Positions 9,498 to 18,447 of a DNA stretch of 64,000 bases are shown in pieces. The stretch is taken from NCBI RefSeq assembly GCF_018223345.1, contig NZ_CP073587.1, positions 3,708,501 to 3,772,500 on the forward strand, written 5' to 3'. Position numbers and translations under genes: made by a program. The notes below the pieces were generated by a model. The model was not told the DNA's origin. It searched no databases and worked only from the letters and a program-made list of their open reading frames with translations. Source of the stretch: Shewanella yunxiaonensis (GTDB taxonomy: Bacteria; Pseudomonadota; Gammaproteobacteria; Enterobacterales; Shewanellaceae). Every line of letters starts with the position of its first letter. Positions within the stretch are counted from its first letter, which is position 1.

Positions 9498-10442
9498 ATG
9501 CTCAAATGTCCGAAAGTTCTGGCGCTGCTCTGCTGCCTGCTGTGGCTGACACCGGCCTTATCCGTTGCCAAAGCGATTCCTAAGACGTATCAACCGCTGG
9601 CATCTGCCAGTGCCATGCTGGTAGATATGAAGAGTGGCGAAGTGCTTTATGCAGAACATGAGGATGTCGCCAGACCTATCGCCTCGGTCAGCAAGCTATT
9701 GACCGTGTTAGTCGTCCTGGATGCGAAGCAGCCGTTGAATGAACGCATCGATGTCAATGTCAGCGATGTACCAAGCATGGATAATGTGGTCTCACGTTTG
9801 CGTATTGGCAGCACCCTGCTTCGCAAAGAAGCCATTGCATTAGCGTTAATGTCTTCAGAAAATCGCGCCGCAGCAACACTGGCACATCATTATCCCGGCG
9901 GCTTTCCGGCGTTTATCAAGGCGATGAATAACAAGGCCAAAACCCTTGGTATGCGCCATAGCCATTTTGTAGAACCCACCGGTCTTTCACGTCTTAATGT
10001 CTCAAGCGCCAGCGATCTGGTCAAATTACTCAAAGCAACGCAAACCTATCCCATCATGGGACAACTGAGCAGTGCTAAAAATCGCAGTGTGACTTTTCAC
10101 AAGCCCAGCTACAGCCTGGCGTTTTACAACACCAACCCGTTAGTGAATAAAAAAGGCTGGAAGATCCATCTGACCAAAACTGGCTATACCGATGAAGCGG
10201 GCCATTGTCTGGTGATGCTGACCGAAATGGCCGGACGCCAGGTCGCATTTGTGGTCTTGGATGCCTTTGGCAAATACACTCATATTGCCGATGCTAACCG
10301 GCTCAAGACCTGGCTGAGTACCGGCAAAGTCAGTAAAGTGCCCGCGGATGCGCTGGCGTATAAGCAAGAGGCCCAGCAACAGCAACAAACCGCGAAAAAC
10401 CAGGAACCAAGCGATGGTGTAGAAACCACCGCCCAGCACTGA
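9498..10442 (+). CDS. pbpG: D-alanyl-D-alanine endopeptidase (PBP7-like)
   Basis: Periplasmic penicillin-binding protein that cleaves DD-cross-links in peptidoglycan. Signal peptide residues 1-25. The three class C PBP motifs are present: SxxK as Ser63-V-S-Lys66, SxN as Ser120-Glu-Asn122 and KTG within LTKTGYTDEAG at about residue 236. The length of 314 matches E. coli PBP7 (about 310). The C-terminal tail is Gln-rich. It ends exactly one base before the convergent DUF1850 gene ends, leaving no room for a dedicated terminator between them. Confidence 0.93.
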   Translation: MLKCPKVLALLCCLLWLTPALSVAKAIPKTYQPLASASAMLVDMKSGEVLYAEHEDVARPIASVSKLLTVLVVLDAKQPLNERIDVNVSDVPSMDNVVSRLRIGSTLLRKEAIALALMSSENRAAATLAHHYPGGFPAFIKAMNNKAKTLGMRHSHFVEPTGLSRLNVSSASDLVKLLKATQTYPIMGQLSSAKNRSVTFHKPSYSLAFYNTNPLVNKKGWKIHLTKTGYTDEAGHCLVMLTEMAGRQVAFVVLDAFGKYTHIADANRLKTWLSTGKVSKVPADALAYKQEAQQQQQTAKNQEPSDGVETTAQH

Positions 10443-10850
10443 TTATTTGTCAGGGTTAGCCTTGGTGGAGGTATCACAGGGCCAGAGTTCGACGGACTCT
10501 GTTTGATGGTTTGGTTTGCCAATCCAATGACTCATCGGCAAACATTGCCCATTAAAGCAGATGTCATAATCGCCGCCTTCTGGCGCACGCCCAAGTTTTA
10601 ACAAGGGAATCGCTGGCCGCTTTTCATGGTAATGCCAACTGTCATCGCGAAACACGGCACCAGCAGGGATCTCCATGCCAGCACCAGTGCCTTTAACGCG
10701 GGCTTCAGTCAGCAATAAGCCTTCTGGGGTCAGCTGATAGTCTTCTTCCCAGCGGATCTTCTCCACTGTGTGCCACCAGCCAAGGGTAAATGTTGGCTGA
10801 GGCACGGTCGCCCACAGCTGACCTGCCAACCCCAGACACAATCCCAACAT
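10443..10850 (-). CDS. DUF1850 protein of a TAXI-TRAP operon
   Basis: A 135-residue exported protein (signal peptide to about residue 14, LGLAGQLWA) with the DUF1850 pattern: F-LGW-HTVEKI-W-EDY near the N-terminus, VKGTGAGMEIPAGA in the middle and a CFNGQC/HW segment. The family is known mainly from its association with TAXI-type TRAP transporters. Its start overlaps the permease stop (TGATG), so the two are translationally coupled. The role is unknown; the periplasmic location and coupling suggest an accessory to transport. Confidence 0.8.
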   Translation of the reverse strand: MLGLCLGLAGQLWATVPQPTFTLGWWHTVEKIRWEEDYQLTPEGLLLTEARVKGTGAGMEIPAGAVFRDDSWHYHEKRPAIPLLKLGRAPEGGDYDICFNGQCLPMSHWIGKPNHQTESVELWPCDTSTKANPDK

Positions 10851-12880
10851 CAGCTGGCACTCCTCAAGGCCGCACGGCGACTAAACCACCAGTGTTGCAA
10901 TAAGAACAATGCCACCAGCGCAAAACCAAGTTCATCACTCATCGGCGTTGCCAGGATCAAGCTACCGCCAGCAATAAAGCCCCACAGCCGCTCCCACCAT
11001 TTTAATGGTCGAAGCAGATAACCGGTAAACACCGCGCCCCATAACCCAATCGCTAACATGGCCTTGAACACGACATAAATAATGGCAGTAATACTGTCAC
11101 TTTGGAGCATCAATGCCGGTGAATACACTGACATATAAGGGATGATGAAACCAGCAATGGCAATACGGATAGCCCACAAACTGATCTTCAGCCCTTTTTC
11201 TTTGGCAATTGGCGCGGCGGCAAAACATGCCAACGCAACTGGCGGCGTTAGATCCGACATAATGCCGAAGTAAAACACAAACATGTGGGAAACGATTAGC
11301 GGCACCCCCAAATCGAGGAGTGCGGGCGCGGCAATCGAACTGGTAATGATGTAGTTTGGAATCGATGGGATCCCCATTCCCAACACCAGACAGGTAATCA
11401 TGGTCAGTACCAGTGACAAGAACAGATTACTTTGTCCTACCGCGAGAATGTATCCGGCAACCGTTGAAGCGACACCGGTCAATGACACGATACCGATGAT
11501 TACCCCAACCAGCACACAGGCGATCCCCACCGGTACCGCGTGGCGCGCGCCATCAACCAGTGCATGCACACAAATACGCAGCGTGTCGCGGCCACCTTTG
11601 ACAAACCAGCAGACCACCACCAGCGCACCGATAACGCCAAACACCACGCCAATACCCATGCGGAAGAAACCGGCACACATCAGCCCTAGTGCCACCCAGA
11701 ATGCAACGCGCAGCCATTTGGATGATACCTGCATGGCTATCGCAGATCCGAGAATGACGATTGCAGTCAACGATAAGCCGACGGTTCCGGAAAACAGCGG
11801 TGTGCGCCCGGCAAATAGCAGATAAATCAGCACTGCTAGCGGGAACAGCAGATACCAACGTTGGCTGACGGCCTTCCAGGGATTGGGACATTCCTCTTTG
11901 GGTAAGCCGTGCAAACCGGCACGTTTCGCTTCCAGATGCACCATCCAGAACACGGAACCGAAATACAGTATTGCGGGAACTAACGCGGCTTTAGCGATCT
12001 CGATAAAGGGAACGTTAATCGTCTCCGCCATAATGAAAGCCACCGCGCCCATGATCGGCGGCATGATCTGGCTGCCCATACTGGAGGTTGCCTCTACGCC
12101 ACCGGCAAAGGCGCTGCGATAGCCAAAACGCTTCATCAATGGAATGGTGAACTGGCCGGTGGTCACAACGTTAGCCACACCAGAACCGGTAATTGTGCCC
12201 ATCAACGCGGAGGAGACCACCGAAACTTTGGCTGGGCCACCCAATTTGTGACCGAACAGCCCCATCGCAAAATCGGTAAACAAACGGATCATGCCCGCTT
12301 GTTCAAGAAAAGCCCCGAACAGAATAAACAGGAAGATATAGGTCGCCGATACATAGGTCGGAGTACCATAAAACCCTTCCGTACCAAATGATAATTGGTT
12401 AACGATCTGGTCCAGGCCATAACCGCGGTGCATGAACTCACCGGGCAGATACTGACCTAACAAGCCATAGGCCAGAAACAAGGTACAAATAAATGGCAAC
12501 GCCGGTCCCATCACGCGACGGGCAGCATCAAATACCAACGCGATCAGCATCAGCCCCATGAACATGTCCATATGGGTCAGGTCGCCCGAACGTTGGATCA
12601 GGTCAGCTTCAAAAATCCATTGATAAGCGGCGGTTGACATACCGGCCAGCCCCAGCAACCAACCTAATGGAGCCCAGAGCTTATGGCCTTTGAATGTAGG
12701 GTAAGTGATGTAAACAATCAGCAGCAAAAAGCCTACGTGTACTGCACGCAGAACTTGGGTAGAAACTGGGTGAAACGCCGCCGTGATCAGCTGAAACGCT
12801 GAAAACAGCAACGCAACCGTAAATAACGCTTTCGGCCACTCTGTGGTGGCTGCTTCTAAACCCTCATGGGATTCAGTCAT
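10850..12880 (-). CDS. TRAP transporter fused permease (4TM/12TM)
   Basis: A 676-residue integral membrane protein combining the small (DctQ-like) and large (DctM-like) TRAP domains, the arrangement typical of TAXI-type systems. Many hydrophobic helices are evident, with DctM signatures such as GTITGSGVANVVTTGQFTIPLMKRFGY and a second, related half around LGMGIPSIPNYIITSSIAAPAL. Such carriers move organic acids or amino acids with sodium. It lies between the TAXI binding protein (upstream) and DUF1850 (overlapping). The substrate cannot be predicted. Confidence 0.93.
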   Translation of the reverse strand: MTESHEGLEAATTEWPKALFTVALLFSAFQLITAAFHPVSTQVLRAVHVGFLLLIVYITYPTFKGHKLWAPLGWLLGLAGMSTAAYQWIFEADLIQRSGDLTHMDMFMGLMLIALVFDAARRVMGPALPFICTLFLAYGLLGQYLPGEFMHRGYGLDQIVNQLSFGTEGFYGTPTYVSATYIFLFILFGAFLEQAGMIRLFTDFAMGLFGHKLGGPAKVSVVSSALMGTITGSGVANVVTTGQFTIPLMKRFGYRSAFAGGVEATSSMGSQIMPPIMGAVAFIMAETINVPFIEIAKAALVPAILYFGSVFWMVHLEAKRAGLHGLPKEECPNPWKAVSQRWYLLFPLAVLIYLLFAGRTPLFSGTVGLSLTAIVILGSAIAMQVSSKWLRVAFWVALGLMCAGFFRMGIGVVFGVIGALVVVCWFVKGGRDTLRICVHALVDGARHAVPVGIACVLVGVIIGIVSLTGVASTVAGYILAVGQSNLFLSLVLTMITCLVLGMGIPSIPNYIITSSIAAPALLDLGVPLIVSHMFVFYFGIMSDLTPPVALACFAAAPIAKEKGLKISLWAIRIAIAGFIIPYMSVYSPALMLQSDSITAIIYVVFKAMLAIGLWGAVFTGYLLRPLKWWERLWGFIAGGSLILATPMSDELGFALVALFLLQHWWFSRRAALRSAS

Positions 12881-12913
12881 ATTATGTGCCTCGCTACTTC
12901 AAACTACAGTGAG

Positions 12914-12940
12914 ACACTCCCCGGTTAAACCGGGGAGTGT
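12914..12940 (-). repeat. Stem-loop between TAXI gene and permease gene
   Basis: A strong inverted repeat with ACACTCCCCGG-type arms pairs across a short central loop in the 66-base space between the binding-protein gene and the permease gene. No T run follows in the direction of transcription, so it is more likely an mRNA-stabilising or attenuating hairpin than a full terminator. Such hairpins commonly let a binding protein be made in excess over its permease. Confidence 0.7.
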
Positions 12941-12946
12941 TGCGGC

Positions 12947-13900
12947 CTATTTCAGTAAGCCGACTTCTTTGTAATAGCGTTCAGCACCAGGATGAATCGG
13001 GATCGGCGTGTTAGTCGCTTTATCCAGAGTAATCGCCTTAGCCGCGGCATGAGCGTTACCCAGGTTTTCAAGATTTTCAAACAACAACTTGGCCATTTGA
13101 TAAGCTACATCATCAGATACTGCAGAAGTTGTGACCAACAAGTTTTGAATCGCAATAGTTGGCACATCAGTATCCTGGCCATCATAAGTGCCGGCAGGGA
13201 TTACACCCGCCTGAAATGCAGCATTACCGGTTTTTGCAATAACATCTGCTGGGATCGGTACAAAGTTAACGGGCATAGTCGCCGCCAGATCACGCAATGC
13301 GGCCATACCTAATCCAGAGGACTGCAAGGTAGCATCCAATTGGCGATTTTTAATCAGCTCTACCGATTCCGCGTAAGGCAGGAATTCCACTTTCCCTAAA
13401 TCATCATAGGTCAATCCTGCTGCGGCAAAAATGGCGCGCGCATTCAGTTCGGTACCAGACTTCGGAGCCCCCACAGACACGCGTTTACCTTTCAGATCCG
13501 CCAGACTCTTAATGCCAGCATCTTTATTAGCGACGATCTGAATATAGTTAGGATAAATCGCGGCTAACAGACGCAGTTTATCCAGCGGCTTTTTAAACCC
13601 CGCTTCTTCATCGCCTTTCCAGGCGGCGGCCACCGAATCACCGATGGAAAATGCCAGTTCACCGCGGCCCGCTTGCAACAGATTCAGGTTTTCCACGGAG
13701 GCCTTGGTGGCCTGGACGGAAGTTTTCGCCCCCTCAATGTGATTGCCATAGATCTGTGACAGAGCCACCCCCAGTGGATAATAAACGCCACTGGTACCAC
13801 CGGTGAGAATATTGATGAACTTGGGCGCTGCCCAGACTGCAGAACTGACACACACCGCAGCGATAGCCCCAATAACGCCCATTTTTCTTATCAGTTTCAT
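12947..13900 (-). CDS. TAXI-family TRAP solute-binding protein
   Basis: Periplasmic substrate-binding component and first gene of the three-gene TRAP operon. Signal peptide residues 1-24 (ending AVWAA), then the TAXI hallmark ILTGGTSGVYYPLGVALSQIY at the mature N-terminus. Other family features are GKRVSVGAPKSGTELNARAI and the C-terminal HPGAERYYKE. At 317 residues it has normal length. The ligand is probably a dicarboxylate or amino acid by family analogy, but this is not resolvable here. Confidence 0.93.
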   Translation of the reverse strand: MKLIRKMGVIGAIAAVCVSSAVWAAPKFINILTGGTSGVYYPLGVALSQIYGNHIEGAKTSVQATKASVENLNLLQAGRGELAFSIGDSVAAAWKGDEEAGFKKPLDKLRLLAAIYPNYIQIVANKDAGIKSLADLKGKRVSVGAPKSGTELNARAIFAAAGLTYDDLGKVEFLPYAESVELIKNRQLDATLQSSGLGMAALRDLAATMPVNFVPIPADVIAKTGNAAFQAGVIPAGTYDGQDTDVPTIAIQNLLVTTSAVSDDVAYQMAKLLFENLENLGNAHAAAKAITLDKATNTPIPIHPGAERYYKEVGLLK

Positions 13901-14028
13901 TATGGTGTTCCTTGTTCAATTTGCGGCAATTGCCGACTCTCCACCTTAGCACTATTTAACAACTGGTAAACAACTCTTCTAATGCTATTAACAAAAAATA
14001 GAGAGTAATTTTGGATTTAGCAAAAAAC

Positions 14029-14432
14029 TCAAGGAGCTACTGCATATTCCCAGAGGATCTTACGTAGGTGATCGCTAATATACTGACTCTTTTCTGTTTT
14101 ATAGTCATAGTGGACCAAGGTCGTAGTGGCTTCGCGGTCAGTTTATGCTGTTGCAGGCAGCGTTGGCGGATCTCAAGACTACTGTTGCCAATGCGGCTGA
14201 TAGCACCTTCAATCATTACGGGCATCCCGTAACGCGTTGGTGCCATAAAATTGATAGTGAAACCCGCCACAATCAGATTCCAGTCAGTCAGCGACAAGGT
14301 GGGGTTAAAGATACGAAATAGTGGTTCACGGGCAGCCTCAAACCACACCGGAATCACCGTATTATTGATATGGCCCAGGCCATCGGCTTCATTGAAGCGT
14401 GGGATAATTTCAAATTCAAACTGATTGGTCAT
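14029..14432 (-). pseudogene. 4HBT-family thioesterase with a frameshift
   Basis: Translation from the ATG at 14432 (preceded by GGAGG, four bases off) gives a hotdog-fold thioesterase (PRFNEADGLGHINNTVIPVWFEAAR...) up to LQQHKLTA. After that the same frame becomes Arg/Ser-rich and stops at 14037, whereas the neighbouring frame from about 14130 reads ATTTLVHYDYKTEKSQYISD and ends at 14029, the expected C-terminus of this family (acyl-CoA thioesterase, Asp/His hotdog). One base seems to have been lost near 14128-14135. Either a real inactivating frameshift or a sequencing error. Restored, the protein would be about 135 residues. Confidence 0.75.
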
Positions 14433-14468
14433 ATTGCCTCCGTGCACATTTGATATTCCATCATAGAA

Positions 14469-14996
14469 CTAATGCGTTCCCTGCACCAAAAGCGATGGCA
14501 ACTGCCAATAGATAAACTCGACATCCGTGATCATATTGGAAAGCTGACAACCGCGTTTTGTGATAATTTCGCAGGCTTCTACCCACTTCAATTTGCGGGG
14601 TTCTTTACCCCCCTTAACCTTCGCCTCATTCAGCTTTTTGTCGTTAAACCGCCCCATAACTTGCTGCATATACGGATGCAGTTCGCTCCCCACTAATAGA
14701 CGTAAATGGCTACCAAAGCCGGCTTGTCGTGCCTGACTGATGAGGATGCTGTGAAACGTTGCGATGAAGATTTGTTTGCGGTTGCTGCCTTTGATTTCTT
14801 TTCCGACGCGGGATTTCATTTCTTCAGCGGCAGCATTGGTAAAGGTCACGGCAATGATTCGACTGTCGGGGGAAGACAGCAATCCAAGCACACATTGAAT
14901 TATCGTGAAGGTTTTTCCTGAACCCGGAGGAGCTGTGACCAGGTTATAACCGTCAATGTTGTTCCTTACCGCTAATTGTTCTGCTGTTGCTGGCAT
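14469..14996 (-). pseudogene. UvrD/Rep-like helicase, N-terminal fragment
   Basis: 175 codons that match only the beginning of a superfamily 1A DNA helicase: Q-motif region TAEQLAVRNNIDG, Walker A APPGSGKT (residues 22-29), motif Ia VTFTNAAAEEM and motif Ib ATFHSI. Translation stops before any Walker B DExQ motif or motifs III-VI, and nothing in the following bases resumes them. Full-length relatives are several hundred residues, so this is most likely a truncated remnant, possibly of mobile-element origin. A short ATPase-only product being expressed cannot be excluded. Confidence 0.7.
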
Positions 14997-15157
14997 GTTT
15001 TCATCGCGCTGGAGAATTTTGCTTAGGTTACACCCGCAAAACCACCTCTCTCCTTCGATACCTCGGCAATTTTGGGCGAGTTGGCGTAGGAAACAGTGAG
15101 TTGCACAGATTTCGAGTCATGCGAAGATGGTTTCAACGCAATCAGGAGTTAATCACA

Positions 15158-15176
15158 TAATTCGATTATCGAATTA
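15158..15176. promoter_or_regulatory. Perfect palindrome upstream of orphan lipoprotein
   Basis: TAATTCGAT and its exact complement ATCGAATTA flank a single T, 55 bases before the lipoprotein ATG. Size and symmetry fit a dimeric repressor operator. No regulator gene is next to it. Confidence 0.4.
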
Positions 15177-15230
15177 GCAAACTCTGAATCGCATTGTTAA
15201 TCTGACGAAAAAAACAAGGATTTACATTAA

Positions 15231-16142
15231 ATGAATAACACCCTGAAATTAACCATTCCCGCACTGATGCTGTCATTGCTGACAGCGTGTGCCTCTACCT
15301 CAACCCTGTCCTATGAGCCTGAAGAAAGCGGCGATTATAAGTTTGATCCCGACAGCTCCTTTGCGATGAACGTGGTAGAGGGTTCCCTTGGCTTCCACAA
15401 CGGCTTGCGTGATGCTGACGCGCCCAAGGATGCTGATACCAGTCCAACCGCGATAAACTATGCGGGGAACGCCTATCTGGGTCTTATGGCCAATGGTATT
15501 GGCGGGGCGTTGTTGGGATTACTGGGAACGAACTCTGGTGAATATCCGCTGGACTACGGATACGGGATCTATTATGTGCCAGTTTCCGATTTTTCTAAGG
15601 CAAGTCTGGATAGCGCCTACGCTAAGGTAGAATCCGATATCATTCACGCCATTGAAGTAGGGCATTCCGTAAAATTCTCTCACAAGGTTAACAAGCCAAG
15701 TGGTGATGTCAGCCTTATCTTCTCAGGTGACAAATGTACTGCCCTTAAATCCGATCCCAGATTTAATGGCTACTTCACCGAGGCGTACCTGAAGGCCCAC
15801 CAAATCACACGGATAGATCAATGCGAACTTGGCGGGTACAAATCCTTTGATTTAATGCGATTTTCTCACACCACACCGAATAAGCAAAATGGCAACTATG
15901 CCGTGATTGGGATCAGGCATTTAGGCCAATACACCAGTCTGCGAGCAATGGCTCAAATGAATGATAATTTTTACTTTTTTAACCCGAAAAACATTATTAA
16001 TCCTGCACCATTCGTACTCCACAATAACTTGGCATGGTTCTTCATCGACCCTGTCAAGGGAACATCAGCAACAGACGCTGCACGGTATAGTGTTGATGTG
16101 AAATCAATGGCGGCCAAATACCCAAACATGTTCCATAACTGA
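15231..16142 (+). CDS. Orphan lipoprotein of unknown function
   Basis: A 303-residue protein with a clear lipoprotein signal (residues 1-20; lipobox LLTAC, Cys at about 20). I do not recognise the remainder. It has a glycine-rich hydrophobic stretch (LGLMANGIGGALLGLLGTN, about residues 84-102) that could be a membrane hairpin, and otherwise mixed soluble sequence with two Cys (DKCTALK, DQCELGG). It looks AT-richer than the surrounding housekeeping genes and is bounded by gene fragments, suggesting acquired DNA. A GGA site precedes the ATG by about 10 bases. Confidence 0.65.
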   Translation: MNNTLKLTIPALMLSLLTACASTSTLSYEPEESGDYKFDPDSSFAMNVVEGSLGFHNGLRDADAPKDADTSPTAINYAGNAYLGLMANGIGGALLGLLGTNSGEYPLDYGYGIYYVPVSDFSKASLDSAYAKVESDIIHAIEVGHSVKFSHKVNKPSGDVSLIFSGDKCTALKSDPRFNGYFTEAYLKAHQITRIDQCELGGYKSFDLMRFSHTTPNKQNGNYAVIGIRHLGQYTSLRAMAQMNDNFYFFNPKNIINPAPFVLHNNLAWFFIDPVKGTSATDAARYSVDVKSMAAKYPNMFHN

Positions 16143-16152
16143 TTTAAGTTAA

Positions 16153-16181
16153 GGCTCCTCTCGGCATTACCGTGAGGAGCC
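16153..16181 (+). terminator. Hairpin after orphan lipoprotein gene
   Basis: An 8-bp perfect stem (GGCTCCTC/GAGGAGCC) with a 13-base loop lies 10 bases after the stop. There is no T run, so it is a weak or rho-assisted terminator at best. Confidence 0.4.
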
Positions 16182-16191
16182 AGCCTAGGCT

Positions 16192-16389
16192 CTAGTTTTG
16201 AATCTCACAAATCAACGGCCTTGGATAGACCGAGCAATCTATTGTGCTTGGATCAAACGTGTTCTTGATCGTATTGGCGTTATCACTCATGTCCGAGGTC
16301 GAAAATTCTTGGGCAGCACGAGTTTCTGCATCCTGACGGGTCATATCTTGACAATTTCCATCGGTGTCACAGATTTGAGAGTTACCCAA
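16192..16389 (-). pseudogene. Startless C-terminal gene fragment
   Basis: An open frame ending at 16192 reads GNSQICDTDGNCQDMTRQDAE...YPRPLICEIQN. The same frame stays open upstream past 16470 (…LPEWLATLYDSDLIPTGDYDSERLTGSG) with no ATG or GTG and runs into the acyl-CoA synthetase terminator. The protein character is convincing (cysteine-containing, acidic), but a proper start is lacking, so I treat it as the 3' remnant of a larger gene. A TTG at 16389 could start a 65-residue peptide. Family unknown. Confidence 0.4.
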
Positions 16390-16477
16390 AGATCGCCCGG
16401 AACCTGTCAGCCTTTCACTATCATAATCCCCCGTTGGAATAAGGTCTGAATCGTACAGTGTCGCCAGCCATTCAGGT

Positions 16478-16504
16478 AAAAAAGGCTGCCAAGCAGCCTT
16501 TTTT
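16478..16504 (-). terminator. Rho-independent terminator after acyl-CoA synthetase
   Basis: A near-perfect stem (AAAAAAGGCTGC and complement) with a 3-base loop lies 16 bases beyond the stop codon of the acyl-CoA synthetase gene. It has a T run on either strand, so it can act in both directions. Confidence 0.85.
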
Positions 16505-16519
16505 AAATTAAATCAGTAA

Positions 16520-18310
16520 TTAATGGCCATACATGGCATTAATCTCATTAGCATATTTATGGTAGATCATTTTACGACGCAGTTTCAGTGTTGGCGTAAT
16601 CAGCCCGGCTTCCATAGAAAAGGCCTCTGGTAACAGAGTGAACTTTTTAATCTGCTCAAATCCAGCCAGCCCTTGCTGCAACTGTTTCAGGCGCTCATCA
16701 AAGTGCGCCAATACCTGGGAATGACGGATCAATTCCACGGGAGACTCATAGCTAAGTCCTTTCTGTTTAGCCCAGGCTTCCAGCGCTTCAAACGCCGGGA
16801 CAATCAACGCTGTTACGTAATTACGGGCATCGGCAACAATCGCCACCTGTTCAATGAAAGGACAACAGCCGACTTTGCCCTCGACCCGCTGCGGCGCAAT
16901 ATATTTGCCGTTAGAGGTCTTCATCAGCTCTTTAAGACGATCGGTAATAAACAGATTACCATTAGCATCCAATTGCCCGACATCGCCGGTTTTCAGCCAA
17001 CCGTCTTTCAGTACTTCAGCGGTTTCCTGTGGCCGATTGAAATACCCGCGCATCACGGTATCACCACGCACCAGGATTTCGTTGTCATCGCCCAACCGCA
17101 CTTCCACTTCATCCAGCGGCTTACCATTGGCGCCAGGGACCCGGTTATCCGGACTACAGCAAGCAACAGTAGCCGTGGTTTCGGTCATGCCGTAGCCCAC
17201 GAGCAACGGAACATTAATGGCCGCAAAGAAGGCACTGACATGCGGATCCAGCGCTGCGCCACCACACGGCATATATTTAATATTGCCACCCAATGCCTGA
17301 TGCAGTTTGCCATATACCAAGCGGCTCGCCAGTAACCACTGCAGTTTCAACCATAAACTGCCTTTAGCTCGCCCTTGAGAAGCCTCAAACTGGCGCTGAC
17401 CCACCGCCATCGCCCACGCAAATAATTGCCGTTTTGATGCTGGCGCCTTAGAAAGTTTGTCCTGTACCGCGCTGTAAACTTTTTCAAGGAATCTTGGCAC
17501 CACACAAACGGTATGCGGCTTGACGGCGGTCAATGCTTCTTTAACGCGATGTGTATCGGACAGATAGACATTGCGCCCACCGCGGCTCATCACATAAAAG
17601 CTCCAACCGCGCTCATAGACATGGCTTAATGGCAAAAATACCAGTGACACATCACCACGATTAAACGGCACCCGCTGGTGGTGCTGACGCATTGCCGAGG
17701 CAATATTACGCTGATCCAGCATTACGCCTTTGGGATCGCCGGTCGTCCCTGAGGTGTAGATCAGCGTCATCAAATCATCCAGCTGACTCTGGGCCAAGCG
17801 CTGTTCCAACTCAGGATGTGGTTGACCAGCTTCTTCGCTGATCATCTTGTCCAGATGGAAATGACTGAAGGACTTCAGCTCAACGTCGTTGTTGAACACA
17901 ATCAGCTGTTGCAAGGTAGGACACAGCTGCTGCAACTTGCAGGCGAGGTGATATTGCTCATCGTCGGCCACACACAAAACCTTGGCCCCGGCGTCGCGAA
18001 TAATATAAGCCGCTTGTTCTAAGGTAGAGGTGGGATAAATGGGTACCAATACCCCACGCGCTTTGATGGTGGCGATATCAATACAGGTCCACTGTGGACA
18101 GTTGTTAGACAAAATAGCCACACGGTCCTGCACTTCCAGACCACTGTCAATCAGTGCTGCCGCCAATTGATCAGTGATATTTTTGAATTGATTCCAACTG
18201 ACTTTATCCCATGGGGCTGCTGTTTCAAAGCCTTCCAAGGCGATCTTATCCTGTTGCTCCTGTACCTGCTGGTCAAGCAACTTGATAATCTGATACTGCT
18301 CAAGAGACAT
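16520..18310 (-). CDS. Long-chain fatty acid-CoA ligase (AMP-forming)
   Basis: Activates long-chain fatty acids to acyl-CoA using ATP. The 596-residue product is of the eukaryotic-like FAA1/FadD15 branch (COG1022) rather than E. coli FadD: AMP-binding P-loop LIYTSGTTGDPKGVMLD, the A5 motif GYGMTETTATV, A7 LKTGDVG, A8 ITDRLKELMKTSNGKYIAPQRVE. All adenylation motifs are intact. No signal peptide. It stands between the scarred region and the ATP-grasp cluster with its own terminator; the 137-base gap upstream is long enough for its own promoter. Confidence 0.92.
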   Translation of the reverse strand: MSLEQYQIIKLLDQQVQEQQDKIALEGFETAAPWDKVSWNQFKNITDQLAAALIDSGLEVQDRVAILSNNCPQWTCIDIATIKARGVLVPIYPTSTLEQAAYIIRDAGAKVLCVADDEQYHLACKLQQLCPTLQQLIVFNNDVELKSFSHFHLDKMISEEAGQPHPELEQRLAQSQLDDLMTLIYTSGTTGDPKGVMLDQRNIASAMRQHHQRVPFNRGDVSLVFLPLSHVYERGWSFYVMSRGGRNVYLSDTHRVKEALTAVKPHTVCVVPRFLEKVYSAVQDKLSKAPASKRQLFAWAMAVGQRQFEASQGRAKGSLWLKLQWLLASRLVYGKLHQALGGNIKYMPCGGAALDPHVSAFFAAINVPLLVGYGMTETTATVACCSPDNRVPGANGKPLDEVEVRLGDDNEILVRGDTVMRGYFNRPQETAEVLKDGWLKTGDVGQLDANGNLFITDRLKELMKTSNGKYIAPQRVEGKVGCCPFIEQVAIVADARNYVTALIVPAFEALEAWAKQKGLSYESPVELIRHSQVLAHFDERLKQLQQGLAGFEQIKKFTLLPEAFSMEAGLITPTLKLRRKMIYHKYANEINAMYGH

Positions 18311-18447
18311 GTTGTAACTTACCTTTTAGCTTACAGCTGTTTCGCTTTTGCCATTTTAACTCAAGCGCAAGATAAGCATAAACACTTTTGCTGCAATATC
18401 AGACTATCGTCCCATGGCAGCTTTGCATTACAGTCAAGAAAAGCAGA

